Part shown: positions 1-8,052 of the stretch, piece by piece
Layout: every line of letters begins with the position of its first letter
Numbering within the stretch: the stretch's first letter is position 1
DNA from: Bacteroidales bacterium
Lineage (GTDB): Bacteria > Bacteroidota > Bacteroidia > Bacteroidales > F082
Assembly (NCBI GenBank): GCA_029983675.1
Contig: JASBYY010000002.1
Location: forward strand, 1 to 64,000
Direction of reading: 5' to 3'
Length of the DNA stretch: 64,000 bases
Notes under the pieces: generated by a model
The model's input: only the letters and a program-made list of their open reading frames with translations
The model's database searches: none
Told to the model about the DNA's origin: nothing
Position numbers and translations under genes: made by a program

Positions 1-112
1 TTGTGTTTTCGACGGTGCCTTTCTGCCATGACGAATAGGGGTCGGCGAAATAGACGGGGGCTTTCAGCTTCTTGGAGATCAGCTTGTGTTTGGCGAATTC
101 GCCTCCGTTTCC
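1..112 (-). mobile_element. IS30-family transposase fragment (C-terminal catalytic part), runs off the left edge
   Basis: Reading the minus strand from about 112 down to 1 gives an open frame with [10 protein letters not shown], then YFADPYSSWQKGTVEN. This is the DNGGEF...PYSSWxKGxxENTN region around the last catalytic acidic residue of IS30-family DDE transposases, so the frame should continue outside the window. No upstream part of the transposase exists to the right: the frame is replaced at about 105-114 by the start of hcp. The family call rests on motif recognition only. It is either an insertion/deletion scar or an assembly join. Confidence 0.7.
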
Positions 113-186
113 GGTTGCTTGCCACATACGCCACGAACTGTACAACCTGTTCCTTTTGCCGTTTCCTGACACTGGAAACAAAACAT
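105..186 (-). pseudogene. hcp: 5' fragment of hcp (hybrid cluster protein / hydroxylamine reductase)
   Basis: The minus strand from ATG at 186 reads [20 protein letters not shown] followed by CGKQPET. This is the N-terminus of hybrid cluster proteins, whose CxxC...C spacing binds the proximal iron-sulfur cluster. After about 27 codons this frame meets a stop within the joined sequence, while the IS30 transposase frame becomes open. The protein is normally about 540 residues, so the gene is reduced to its start. Its promoter and a palindromic operator remain upstream. In related organisms Hcp detoxifies nitric oxide or hydroxylamine. If the junction is an assembly artefact, the gene may be intact in the organism. 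Confidence 0.75.
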
Positions 187-248
187 TTTTTCTTCTATAG
201 CTTATTTAGTTTTAGATAAAAAATTGATTTTCTTGCATTTATTTTTGG

Positions 249-256
249 CAAAAGTA
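249..256 (-). promoter_or_regulatory. hcp promoter, -7 box TACTTTTG
   Basis: The minus strand has a perfect TAnnTTTG Bacteroidota -7 box about 63 bases before the hcp start. No good TTTG -33 box sits at the usual spacing; the palindrome at 278-293 occupies the place just upstream, which suggests an activator-dependent promoter. Confidence 0.6.
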
Positions 257-277
257 GTATGCAGAGTTCCACTCGAT

Positions 278-293
278 GGTAACAAATGTTACC
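278..293. promoter_or_regulatory. Palindromic operator upstream of hcp, probable Crp/Fnr-type (HcpR-like) site
   Basis: GGTAACAAATGTTACC is a perfect inverted repeat of seven bases with a two-base spacer. Its centre (285.5) lies about 42 bases upstream of the start point expected from the -7 box at 249-256, the classical position of a class II Crp/Fnr activator. In many anaerobes hcp is activated by the Crp/Fnr-family regulator HcpR. The link to HcpR is inferred from position and symmetry; no regulator gene is in the window. Confidence 0.6.
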
Positions 294-339
294 CATTGCA
301 ATATTTTCAGTCCATTTCATGACCATAGAAGTCTTTAAT

Positions 340-384
340 AAAAAAACCACCCCTAATGAAGCTGCTACACTTCAATAAGGGTGG
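340..384 (-). terminator. Rho-independent terminator of tnaA
   Basis: On the minus strand a 15-base arm (CCACCCTTATTGAAG) pairs with its partner at 13 of 15 positions around an 8-base loop and is followed by seven T. It lies 144 bases after the tnaA stop. Confidence 0.8.
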
Positions 385-527
385 CGATAATCATATAAGC
401 AACTATCAGCCAGTGCTAAAAACTGCAACAAGTCCGCAAAAAGGAGTAAAACTCTAATCGTTTCCGATTAATACGCTTCTCCTGACGGTGGCGAAAACAG
501 CAGCACTTGCAAACATTGCTATGGCAT

Positions 528-1904
528 TTATTTCAGGCGTTCCAATTGAACGGTGAAGTGGCGCATCAGTTTGGCTTCCCATGCAATACGCACACCACGG
601 TTGATCTTGTCACGTTTGTCGTACAAGTTCTTGACGGCTGCTGCAATCACATCCATGTGGTTGTCGGTATAGACACGGCGCGGGATGCAAAGGCGCACGA
701 AATCAAGACCGTCGAAACGGTTTTCATGGGTCACCGGGTCACGGTCGGCAAGCAGGTAACCGACTTCGCATGAACGAATGCCAGCTTCCAAATACAGCTC
801 GCAAGTCATGGTCTGTGCAGGGAATTCCTCCTTGGGAATGTTGGGCAAGATACGGTCGGCATCGAGGAAGATGGCGTGGCCACCGGCAGGACGCTGGTAA
901 GGAATGCCATATTCATCGAGCTTGCTGGCTAAATACTGCACCTGGTGGATACGCGTTTGAAGCATGTCGAACTCGGTATTCTCGTCAAGACCTACTGCCA
1001 TGGCATTCAGGTCGCGACCGCTCAAACCGCCGTAGGTCAGGAAACCTTCAAAAGGAATGCAGAAAGCCTTGGCGCCTTCGTACCATTCCTCATTATTGGT
1101 GGCGATGAAACCACCCATATTTACGATGGCATCCTTCTTGGCCGACATGGTCATGCTGTCAACATAAGAGAACATCTCCTTGGTGATTTCCTTGATGCTC
1201 TTGTTTTCGTAGCCTTTTTCACGGGTTTTGATGAAATAGGCGTTTTCGGCAAAACGAGCACTGTCCATATTGACCGGCACACCGTATCTATGGCAAAGTT
1301 CGCAGGTTTCGCGGATGTTCTTCATACTCACAGGCTGACCGCCAACAGTATTATTAGTAACGGTAAGCACCATGAAAGGGACATTGCCTTTATTTTCTTT
1401 CAGCACCTTTTCTAACTTTTCAAGCGAGACGTTGCCCTTGAAGGGAATTTCTAACTGCGTGTTATGTGCTTCGTCAATAGTGACATCGATAGCCTTGGCC
1501 TTGCGCATTTCGATATGACCCTTGGTAGTGTCAAAATGAGCATTACCAGGAACCACATTGCCTTCTTTCACAAGATAAGAAAACAGTACGTTTTCGGCAG
1601 CACGACCTTGATGGGTAGGGATGACATACTTGAAACCCAGCAAACGTTGAACAACCTCCTTGAACTTAAAAAAAGAAGAAGCGCCGGCATAACTTTCATC
1701 GCCTAACATCATGGCACTCCACTGACGGTCAGTCATCGAACCGGTACCGGAATCGGTCAACAAGTCAATATAAACCTGATCCGATTTCAGCATAAACACA
1801 TTGTTGTAGGCTTCAGCAAGCCATTTTTCACGTTCTTCACGTGTCGATTTGTGGATAGGCTCCACCATCTTGATTTTCCAAGATTCTGAGAATGGTAATT
1901 CCAT
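528..1904 (-). CDS. tnaA: Tryptophanase (tryptophan indole-lyase)
   Basis: A PLP enzyme that splits tryptophan into indole, pyruvate and ammonia in the cytoplasm. The 458-residue product starts MELPFSESWKIKMVEPI. It carries the beta-eliminating lyase signature YVDSMTMSAKKD with the Lys-Lys pair at 256-257 that includes the PLP lysine, plus TDSGTGSM near 50-56 and PTHQGRAAEN near 96-104. The segment MDSARFAENAYF matches tryptophanases rather than tyrosine phenol-lyases, which have DATRCVENAYF there. The frame is open 15 codons further upstream, but homologues begin at MELPF and an A/T-rich leader precedes that ATG. The gene stands alone with its own terminator; a long leader (about 165 bases) separates it from the best promoter candidate. 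Tyrosine phenol-lyase is the main alternative. Confidence 0.93.
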   Translation of the reverse strand: MELPFSESWKIKMVEPIHKSTREEREKWLAEAYNNVFMLKSDQVYIDLLTDSGTGSMTDRQWSAMMLGDESYAGASSFFKFKEVVQRLLGFKYVIPTHQGRAAENVLFSYLVKEGNVVPGNAHFDTTKGHIEMRKAKAIDVTIDEAHNTQLEIPFKGNVSLEKLEKVLKENKGNVPFMVLTVTNNTVGGQPVSMKNIRETCELCHRYGVPVNMDSARFAENAYFIKTREKGYENKSIKEITKEMFSYVDSMTMSAKKDAIVNMGGFIATNNEEWYEGAKAFCIPFEGFLTYGGLSGRDLNAMAVGLDENTEFDMLQTRIHQVQYLASKLDEYGIPYQRPAGGHAIFLDADRILPNIPKEEFPAQTMTCELYLEAGIRSCEVGYLLADRDPVTHENRFDGLDFVRLCIPRRVYTDNHMDVIAAAVKNLYDKRDKINRGVRIAWEAKLMRHFTVQLERLK

Positions 1905-2075
1905 GATTTTTAATATTTTATAGTAATTAATAGATTGAATTTCCGACAAAATAAAGAAAAGGGGTCTTTTTTAGATCCGCAAAAAACATTTAGAAGCGGT
2001 CGCGCTCCTTGACATTGAGAAATGTTGTTTTTTCTTTCCTCTTTTTCATTGCCGTCTTTGAATGGAAATGCGGGT

Positions 2076-2107
2076 CAAAATTACCAACTTTTTGAATATC
2101 CTGCAAC
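2076..2107 (-). promoter_or_regulatory. Candidate tnaA promoter
   Basis: TAATTTTG on the minus strand (2083 to 2076), with a GTTG about 20 bases upstream. It would give a leader of about 165 bases. The remaining stretch 1905-2075 between tnaA and the divergent peptidase gene shows no ORF or known riboswitch that I recognise. Confidence 0.4.
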
Positions 2108-2110
2108 TAT

Positions 2111-2143
2111 TTTGGAATAAAAAAGATTATTTTCCTAATTTTG
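2111..2143 (+). promoter_or_regulatory. Promoter of the C69 peptidase gene
   Basis: TTTG at 2111-2114 and TAATTTTG at 2136-2143 with 21 bases between them match the Bacteroidota -33/-7 promoter well. The predicted leader is about 70 bases. Confidence 0.65.
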
Positions 2144-2221
2144 ACCCCTCGAAAGCAACAGCAGCAAGGCGTTCTTACAACGCCTTCTACTTGTGACAGA
2201 CAATACAACAGACTTACAGAT

Positions 2222-3829
2222 ATGAAGAGATTTAATTCGCTGCTTCTTGCAGCTTTGCTGCTGTTCGGCATCAACGCCGCAGCGCAAGAACAGGAAATGC
2301 TTGTAGGTGCCAGTTGCACCAGCATCATGGTTGGAAAAAACGCCTCAACTGACGGATCGGTCATCACCTCGCACACCTGCGATGCTATGTACCGCACATG
2401 GGTGAGAATGGAACCTGCTGCCGACCACGAAAAAGGCACCATGCACAAGGTGTATAAAGGCACCATGCACACCGAAACGCCTTACAGCATGGAAAACCTC
2501 ACCCTTGCCGGCGAGATTCCAGAGGCGGCCCACACCTATGCTTACATGAACACGGCTTATCCCTGCATGAACGAAAAACAACTCGCCATGGGAGAAAGTA
2601 CCTTTTCCGGCCCCGACACCTTGGTTAACCCCAAAGGCATGTTTTACATCGAAGAGCTGCAACGCATCGCATTGCAACGCTGCGACAACGCCCGCGATGC
2701 CATCGCACTCATCGGCAAGATGATTAAGGAATACGGCTACGGCGACGGCGGAGAGTGCATCACCATTGCCGACAAAAATGAAGTGTGGCAGATGGAAATT
2801 TTAGGCGAAGGCCCCGAAAAAATCGGCGGCATCTGGGTGGCACAGCGCGTGCCCGACGATGAGGTGGCCGTCAGTTGCAATGTCCCGCGCATCGGCAAAC
2901 TTGACCGCAAAAACAAAGACTTCTTTCTGTGTTCCGATAATATTGAAAAGGTAGCCCTAAAATATGGACTTTGGGATGGCAAAGAGGATTTCATCTGGTG
3001 GAAAGTCTTCCCTTCATCCTATTCCGACGGCAAGAACTTCAAGGAACGCGAATGGTATATTTTCAACGAATTGGCTCCGAGCTTAAAACTCTCTTTGGAA
3101 GCCGAAGCACTGCCTTTTTCCGTCAAGCCGGAGGAAAAAGTCAGTCCACAGCGTGTCATGGAGCTGTTTCGCACCAACTACGAGGGTTCGCCTGAATTGG
3201 ACCAGACCCAAAACCTGCTGGCACCTCGTCGCCATCGGGACGCTGAAGGAAATATTGTCACCGATACTGCAGTTTGCATCAACGCCAACCCATGGATGGA
3301 CGGCAACGAACGCTCCCTTTACAACATGTTGAAACCCGGCACGGTCACTTTCTACCGTGGCGTAGCCATGTCATGGTGCTCCTACTCCACCATCATCCAA
3401 TGCCGGAGCTGGTTGCCTGATGCCGTCGGCGGCCTTTGCTGGTTCTCGATGGAAAACCCCGGACAAAGCCCACGCATCCCGATATTTGCAGGAAGTACCA
3501 AGCTCCCTGCCGGTTTTGAAATTTGCGGGCACCACCGTTACAACGAAAATGCCGCCCTGTGGCAGTACCGCAAAGCGAACAAACTGGCGCAGGTTCGCTG
3601 GGGACGCTGTAAGGACACTATGCTCGGCAACATAAAACACTACGAAGATAAAGCCTTTGCCGAGTTGCCGGCCCTTGAAAAACAAGCCGTCGATTTACTG
3701 AACGCCGACAAGGCCAAAGATGCCCAAGGCTTATTGAACCGCTACACTGCCGACTTTGCCGGTGCCACACGTCAAACCTGGATGGAAATGGAGCATAGGT
3801 TCTGGGAAATGTTCTGGACTGGCTTCTAA
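2222..3829 (+). CDS. Secreted dipeptidase, peptidase family C69 (U34)
   Basis: A 535-residue exported dipeptidase. Residues 1-22 form a signal peptide (KRFNSLLLAALLLFGINAAA, cleavage after AAAQ). Cys32 in GASCTSIMVGKNASTDGS is the expected N-terminal nucleophile of the Ntn-hydrolase fold in family C69, here released by further processing. Downstream motifs such as YGYGDGGECITIADKNEVWQ and VSCNVPRIG are also typical. The start at 2222 was chosen because it begins the signal peptide; the frame is open further upstream but only through the leader. The gene is monocistronic, convergent with the BACON lipoprotein gene. The enzyme probably cuts dipeptides in the periplasm, consistent with a peptide- and amino-acid-using lifestyle. 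Confidence 0.88.
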   Translation: MKRFNSLLLAALLLFGINAAAQEQEMLVGASCTSIMVGKNASTDGSVITSHTCDAMYRTWVRMEPAADHEKGTMHKVYKGTMHTETPYSMENLTLAGEIPEAAHTYAYMNTAYPCMNEKQLAMGESTFSGPDTLVNPKGMFYIEELQRIALQRCDNARDAIALIGKMIKEYGYGDGGECITIADKNEVWQMEILGEGPEKIGGIWVAQRVPDDEVAVSCNVPRIGKLDRKNKDFFLCSDNIEKVALKYGLWDGKEDFIWWKVFPSSYSDGKNFKEREWYIFNELAPSLKLSLEAEALPFSVKPEEKVSPQRVMELFRTNYEGSPELDQTQNLLAPRRHRDAEGNIVTDTAVCINANPWMDGNERSLYNMLKPGTVTFYRGVAMSWCSYSTIIQCRSWLPDAVGGLCWFSMENPGQSPRIPIFAGSTKLPAGFEICGHHRYNENAALWQYRKANKLAQVRWGRCKDTMLGNIKHYEDKAFAELPALEKQAVDLLNADKAKDAQGLLNRYTADFAGATRQTWMEMEHRFWEMFWTGF

Positions 3830-3853
3830 ATCTGTTCCACCATATAATAACGA

Positions 3854-3878
3854 AAAAAGCGGCGTTATGCCGCTTTTT
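3854..3878. terminator. Bidirectional terminator
   Basis: AAAAAGCGGC - GTTAT - GCCGCTTTTT, a perfect stem with A and T tracts on the two sides. It lies between the convergent C69 peptidase and BACON lipoprotein genes and can serve both. Confidence 0.9.
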
Positions 3879-3900
3879 CTTTTTGCTTTAGTTGCAGGCA

Positions 3901-5562
3901 TTAATAAACGCTCGACTGAACGACACGCACTGTTGCAGAGCCTCCATAAACACCGCTCACCGTCACTTGTCCGATACGTTCATTAGTCAACGTGCAAGGC
4001 GTAACGGTAATCACAATAGAGCCGTTACCCGATCCTTCGGGGGGCGAGCAGGATATCCATTCACTGCTGGTCACTTTCCATAACTGGTTGGCCGTCACGT
4101 TCACCGTATATTGGCCACCTATCAAAGGCACATGCAGTTCATCCATGCCAAGCTGTATTATCGCTTCATGTCCCGACTGAACGACATATAGCCGAACCGT
4201 CCCGATAATACTTTGGATGAAAACGATGGCGTTTCTGGCAATAAATGAATCATTGGCTTGAACTGTGACCGACAAGGAGGCATTGCCATTTCCTGATGCA
4301 GGTGTGACGCTCAGCCAATCCGCATCGCAGGTGATGGTCCACGCCACATTGGCAGTAATGTTGACGGTTTTTGTCCCTGCCGCATCATCGAACTGCAAAG
4401 TGTGGTTGGGCACATCGATGGAGAGCATCGGCACGATAGTGCCAGAGTTTTGACCGACTACAATATCAACTGTCTTATCATGCGAAGTCAAGGTAACGGT
4501 GCCCGAACGGTCGCTGTTGACATAAGGATTGGCTTCGGTCTCAACGAGCAAGGTCCCATCGCCATTTCCCGAAAGAGGTGAAATAGTCAGCCAGTCGCAA
4601 TCGGTCGTGACGTTCCAATCTCTGTTACAAGAAACCTCCACCTGTCGGCTACCGCCTTCGTAGCTAAAGAAAATGCTCTTCGGATTCACGTTAATGTAGT
4701 TCAAGCTATTGAGTCCTGCCTGATTAACCTTGAGAACAGCCTTATCGGCCCCCATCCTAAAGATAGGATTATCTGAACGGTCCTCGTACAATGGGTTTTC
4801 AGTTACATGCACTGCCACAAAACAGGAGCCTTCTCCTTCTTCTGGCGACACAGAAATCCAATCGGGACAATTGGTCGATTTCCATTGACCTGGAGCGTGA
4901 AGAAACAGTGTGTCCACACCAGCTTCATAGCCGAAATCCAATACAGAGGGATAGGTTGCTATTTTCTCGGAATGGCACTGATAGATTTTAACCTCACGCG
5001 ACAATCCCGAACAAGTCAATGTGACATAAGCCCGACGCAAATCGAAATCATCGGAAACACCCGAAGCCACGGTAACCTTAACTTGCCCGTCTCCTTCTCC
5101 AGCCTGAGGCTCCAAACTGATCCAAGGTTCAGGGCAGGACACCGTCCATGGTGCGCTTGCCACAACATTAAGTGTCAGCGTGTCACCACCGATACGGGCA
5201 TCAAAAAACACAGGAGAAACGGTCAGAAACTGTTCTGCAAAAGTCTTTTGACTGACTTCAAGGACGGCGGATTTATGTTCGGTAACCAACGAAATGCGGA
5301 CATCGCGATCAGCGCCCAAAACATTTCTCGGTGCAGTTAGCGACAAGGTGGCATTCCCAGTACCCATTGAGGTTGAAAGGGTTATCCAATCGGGGCATCC
5401 TTCAACGGTCCAATCGCCATTCGATGACACGGCAACATCCACCGTTCCCCCTTCGGTGGGTATCACTACCGAACTCGGATCGACCGATACATTCGTCTTT
5501 CTACATGCTACTGCCAGCAATAGCACAGCAGCAAACAACACTATGTTTCTTAGTTTTGACAT
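3901..5562 (-). CDS. Lipoprotein made of six BACON domains
   Basis: The 553-residue protein begins with a signal peptide and lipobox LLAVAC (Cys20). The rest is six tandem repeats of about 85-90 residues, each with the BACON pattern: a W(T/K/N)(V/I/S) strand, then W(I/L)(S/T) and an (S/P)xxGxGxG turn (for example WTVSCPEPWISLEP and WTITCDADWLSVTP). BACON domains are common in Bacteroidota surface glycoside hydrolases and peptidases, where they act as carbohydrate- or mucin-binding or spacer modules. Here no catalytic domain is attached, so the protein looks like a pure stalk or binder on the outer membrane. It has its own promoter and stands alone. The ligand is unknown. Confidence 0.85.
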   Translation of the reverse strand: MSKLRNIVLFAAVLLLAVACRKTNVSVDPSSVVIPTEGGTVDVAVSSNGDWTVEGCPDWITLSTSMGTGNATLSLTAPRNVLGADRDVRISLVTEHKSAVLEVSQKTFAEQFLTVSPVFFDARIGGDTLTLNVVASAPWTVSCPEPWISLEPQAGEGDGQVKVTVASGVSDDFDLRRAYVTLTCSGLSREVKIYQCHSEKIATYPSVLDFGYEAGVDTLFLHAPGQWKSTNCPDWISVSPEEGEGSCFVAVHVTENPLYEDRSDNPIFRMGADKAVLKVNQAGLNSLNYINVNPKSIFFSYEGGSRQVEVSCNRDWNVTTDCDWLTISPLSGNGDGTLLVETEANPYVNSDRSGTVTLTSHDKTVDIVVGQNSGTIVPMLSIDVPNHTLQFDDAAGTKTVNITANVAWTITCDADWLSVTPASGNGNASLSVTVQANDSFIARNAIVFIQSIIGTVRLYVVQSGHEAIIQLGMDELHVPLIGGQYTVNVTANQLWKVTSSEWISCSPPEGSGNGSIVITVTPCTLTNERIGQVTVSGVYGGSATVRVVQSSVY

Positions 5563-5586
5563 AACAATTATGAGTTAGATTTCAAG

Positions 5587-5594
5587 CAAAAATA
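5587..5594 (-). promoter_or_regulatory. Promoter of the BACON lipoprotein gene
   Basis: TATTTTTG on the minus strand, 25 bases upstream of the start codon; matches TAnnTTTG. Confidence 0.5.
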
Positions 5595-5693
5595 ATAAAA
5601 TATTCCGATTTCCGGTTGCTATTCGCTTGAAATGCCATCCATGGATTATTCACAGCAAGCGGTTACGATGTTCAGACAACAGCGGTGCAGGCA

Positions 5694-5721
5694 CAAAAAA
5701 GGGTGCTCGTTTCCGGCACCC
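5694..5721 (-). terminator. Terminator of the ppiD-like gene
   Basis: On the minus strand AAAGGGTGC - CGGAAACGA - GCACCCTTTTTT forms a stem followed by a T tract, 25 bases after the stop codon of the chaperone gene. Confidence 0.85.
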
Positions 5722-5745
5722 TTTAGTCTTTTCTTACAATGAAAA

Positions 5746-7869
5746 TCAATAGAAAACAGCTCTATTGTCTTCTATCTTGGCTTTTTTACGCAATGCGTTG
5801 TAAACGCCTCCGTTCAAAATACTATTAGCGAAACGCGAGTTCATTTCTTTAATGATACCACTATAATCCTCCGTCGGGGCTGCATTGTTATGCTTCACAT
5901 TACGGATGACGAAAGCACTGGTATTGCCGGCAACCGGTCCCACAACATCGCCTTCCTTCATACCCATGACGGTTCCAATGATACTGGCTTCCACGCCAAA
6001 GTTACCCAAGGCACGTGATTCGACTGTAACATCGTTCACCGTAGTGGATTCAGCACCCAGTTCATTGACCATGCGCTGATAGTCATCGCCACAAGCCTTC
6101 ATCTTCTCAACGGCCATCTCGCCTTTTTTCTTATTGAGGATCTGATATTTGAGTTGTTCGGCAACTTCATTTATAGGTGCATATCCCTCAGGAATGACCT
6201 TGGTAAGGGCTGCAACAACAAACATGTCATCAAGGTCGAAGATGGAGGAAATGTCGTTAAGCTTTGTCTTGGAATCGAAAGCCCAACGCACAATCTGCCG
6301 AGGATTCTTGACACCAGTAATCTGGTAGGTTCCGCTACTCAAACGAGGCATGGTGCGCTTGGTGAGGCCGTCCTTTTCGATGGCTTCGTTGAAAGCATCG
6401 TAACTCGTGCTTTCCGTCACAAACTTATTGGCCTGGGCAAAGACATTCTGATAGGTCTCGGTGCTTGCCACCAGTTCATGGGTCAAGTAGGCAAGACGCA
6501 TTTTGCGCTGAGGAGCATTTTTGTCGGTCACTTTAATCACGTGGTAGCCAAAGGGGGTTTCCACTACGCCGAGTGTTCCAACAGCGTTTTTCACCACAAA
6601 TTCGTTGAAGGCATACACCATCATGCCATCGGTAAACCAATCCAAGTCGCCACCTTTGTCTTTGGAACCATCGCTCGAATACTTGGCAGCAAGTTCACCA
6701 AACAAAGTCGCATTCTTAGGAACGTTCTTCAGAGCATTCAGTATGCTATCGGCTCGCATTTTAGCGACTTCCTTGGTAGTCACTGTGTCGGTGCTACGCA
6801 ACGAACCGATGAAAGGTATGAGGATATGGCTGGCGCGAAGCGAGTCAGAACGCATCTGAACATCCATAACACGAACGAGATTAAACGTCTCACCGTCTCT
6901 GTAAGGACCAAACACATAACCCACTTCACGGTTCTGATTGAAGAGTATGGTGTCAATGGCCATCGACACATCTTTCTTTGCCTTCCATGTGCTATCATAA
7001 CGATGGTCAGAATTGGCGTTGACAAAATTAATCACGTTGGCGGACTGTGTGAATTCCGACTTCAAGTCATCAACAAAACTGGCGGCATTCATAATATCTT
7101 CCTGCGAAGGTTTCACTTCGAACACCACGTATTCAATGCCACGTGTTTCATCGGTTTCATACTTGTATTTGTTTTCGTTGTAGAAAGCCTGATTGTCCTT
7201 GTCGGTCACCACAACAGTGGTGTCGGCAATATTGCTATAACGATAGGCCACCACATCGGCAGAGACCTTGTTATTCCTGTTTTCGTAGATTCTTTGAGCC
7301 AGCTTGGTAGGCACGAAATAGGAAGCCTTCACTAAGTTTTCAAACTTGGTCTGCAAGCGGTTTTCCTGCACCTGCTTCTCGAAATCGAACCATTGTGCCT
7401 TGGCTTCAGGAGCAAAGTTCTCGATATTGGACAAATAGTTGTTCAGCATATTGCGATCAAAGTTGCCATTGACATCAGTGAACGTCTGGACGACCCATTG
7501 GTGGGGTTCTTCACCCACAAACTGGTCGTACAATTCCTCTTCCGAAACATTCATGCCCAGCGCTTCATACTCCTTTGTCATGATGTTGTTTGCAATCATT
7601 TGCTCAAGAGTGCTGTTGTAAACGCCAAGTGTCTGTTCAGACGAAAGGCTGTTGACTCCTTGGTTTCTGCGTTGGTTCTCAACGTTCTTCTTCGCCTGTT
7701 GATCAAAGTCCTGATACGGAATCTTCTCTCCGTTTACCACGGCGATGTTGTATTCACGACCTCTATTTGAACTTTGGAAAAGGTCTTGCAAAACGAACGC
7801 CAACAAGGCGAGACCAATGAAGGCGATCAATAAGCCGGAACGTCTTCTGATTTTTTCAATTACTGCCAT
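5746..7869 (-). CDS. ppiD: Membrane-anchored periplasmic peptidyl-prolyl isomerase, PpiD/SurA-like
   Basis: A 707-residue folding helper for exported proteins. A short cytoplasmic N-terminus (KIRRRSG) precedes one membrane segment at about 12-30. A SurA_N/PpiD-like helical chaperone part follows (40-200), with GEKIPYQDF at 47-55. A parvulin domain at about 345-465 contains RASHILIPF, FGELAAKYSSDGSKDKGGDL and TPFGYHVIKV. A second, degenerate parvulin-like region may lie at 480-600. It follows the envelope cluster at 8053-12694 on the same strand, but a 183-base gap with its own promoter separates it. It should act with the Bam and Lpt systems in outer membrane assembly. Confidence 0.85.
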   Translation of the reverse strand: MAVIEKIRRRSGLLIAFIGLALLAFVLQDLFQSSNRGREYNIAVVNGEKIPYQDFDQQAKKNVENQRRNQGVNSLSSEQTLGVYNSTLEQMIANNIMTKEYEALGMNVSEEELYDQFVGEEPHQWVVQTFTDVNGNFDRNMLNNYLSNIENFAPEAKAQWFDFEKQVQENRLQTKFENLVKASYFVPTKLAQRIYENRNNKVSADVVAYRYSNIADTTVVVTDKDNQAFYNENKYKYETDETRGIEYVVFEVKPSQEDIMNAASFVDDLKSEFTQSANVINFVNANSDHRYDSTWKAKKDVSMAIDTILFNQNREVGYVFGPYRDGETFNLVRVMDVQMRSDSLRASHILIPFIGSLRSTDTVTTKEVAKMRADSILNALKNVPKNATLFGELAAKYSSDGSKDKGGDLDWFTDGMMVYAFNEFVVKNAVGTLGVVETPFGYHVIKVTDKNAPQRKMRLAYLTHELVASTETYQNVFAQANKFVTESTSYDAFNEAIEKDGLTKRTMPRLSSGTYQITGVKNPRQIVRWAFDSKTKLNDISSIFDLDDMFVVAALTKVIPEGYAPINEVAEQLKYQILNKKKGEMAVEKMKACGDDYQRMVNELGAESTTVNDVTVESRALGNFGVEASIIGTVMGMKEGDVVGPVAGNTSAFVIRNVKHNNAAPTEDYSGIIKEMNSRFANSILNGGVYNALRKKAKIEDNRAVFY

Positions 7870-7912
7870 TTTTTACCTATTTATAGTATTAATTCTTCAA
7901 AATTTGAGCCTG

Positions 7913-7920
7913 CAAATTTA
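7913..7920 (-). promoter_or_regulatory. Promoter of the ppiD-like gene
   Basis: TAAATTTG on the minus strand, 43 bases before the start codon; fits TAnnTTTG. Confidence 0.5.
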
Positions 7921-8052
7921 GTAAAGGATTTGAAACGAAACCTACTTCCACGCTAAATTTATTTTTTTCACCGCCGACCTTATTCTATCATCATGAATTT
8001 TTTTACATGAATAAATTTGTAATATCTTTATTTTCAACGACTTATAACAAAA

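Noticed and set aside
1950-2075. TnaC-type leader peptide for tnaA
   Set aside because: No short frame with the Trp codon arrangement and Rho-type region was found; such leaders are not established in Bacteroidota.
6154-7335. Long open frame (393 codons) on the plus strand
   Set aside because: It lies fully inside and antisense to the ppiD-like gene, which has clear domains; there is no RBS, signal or homology.
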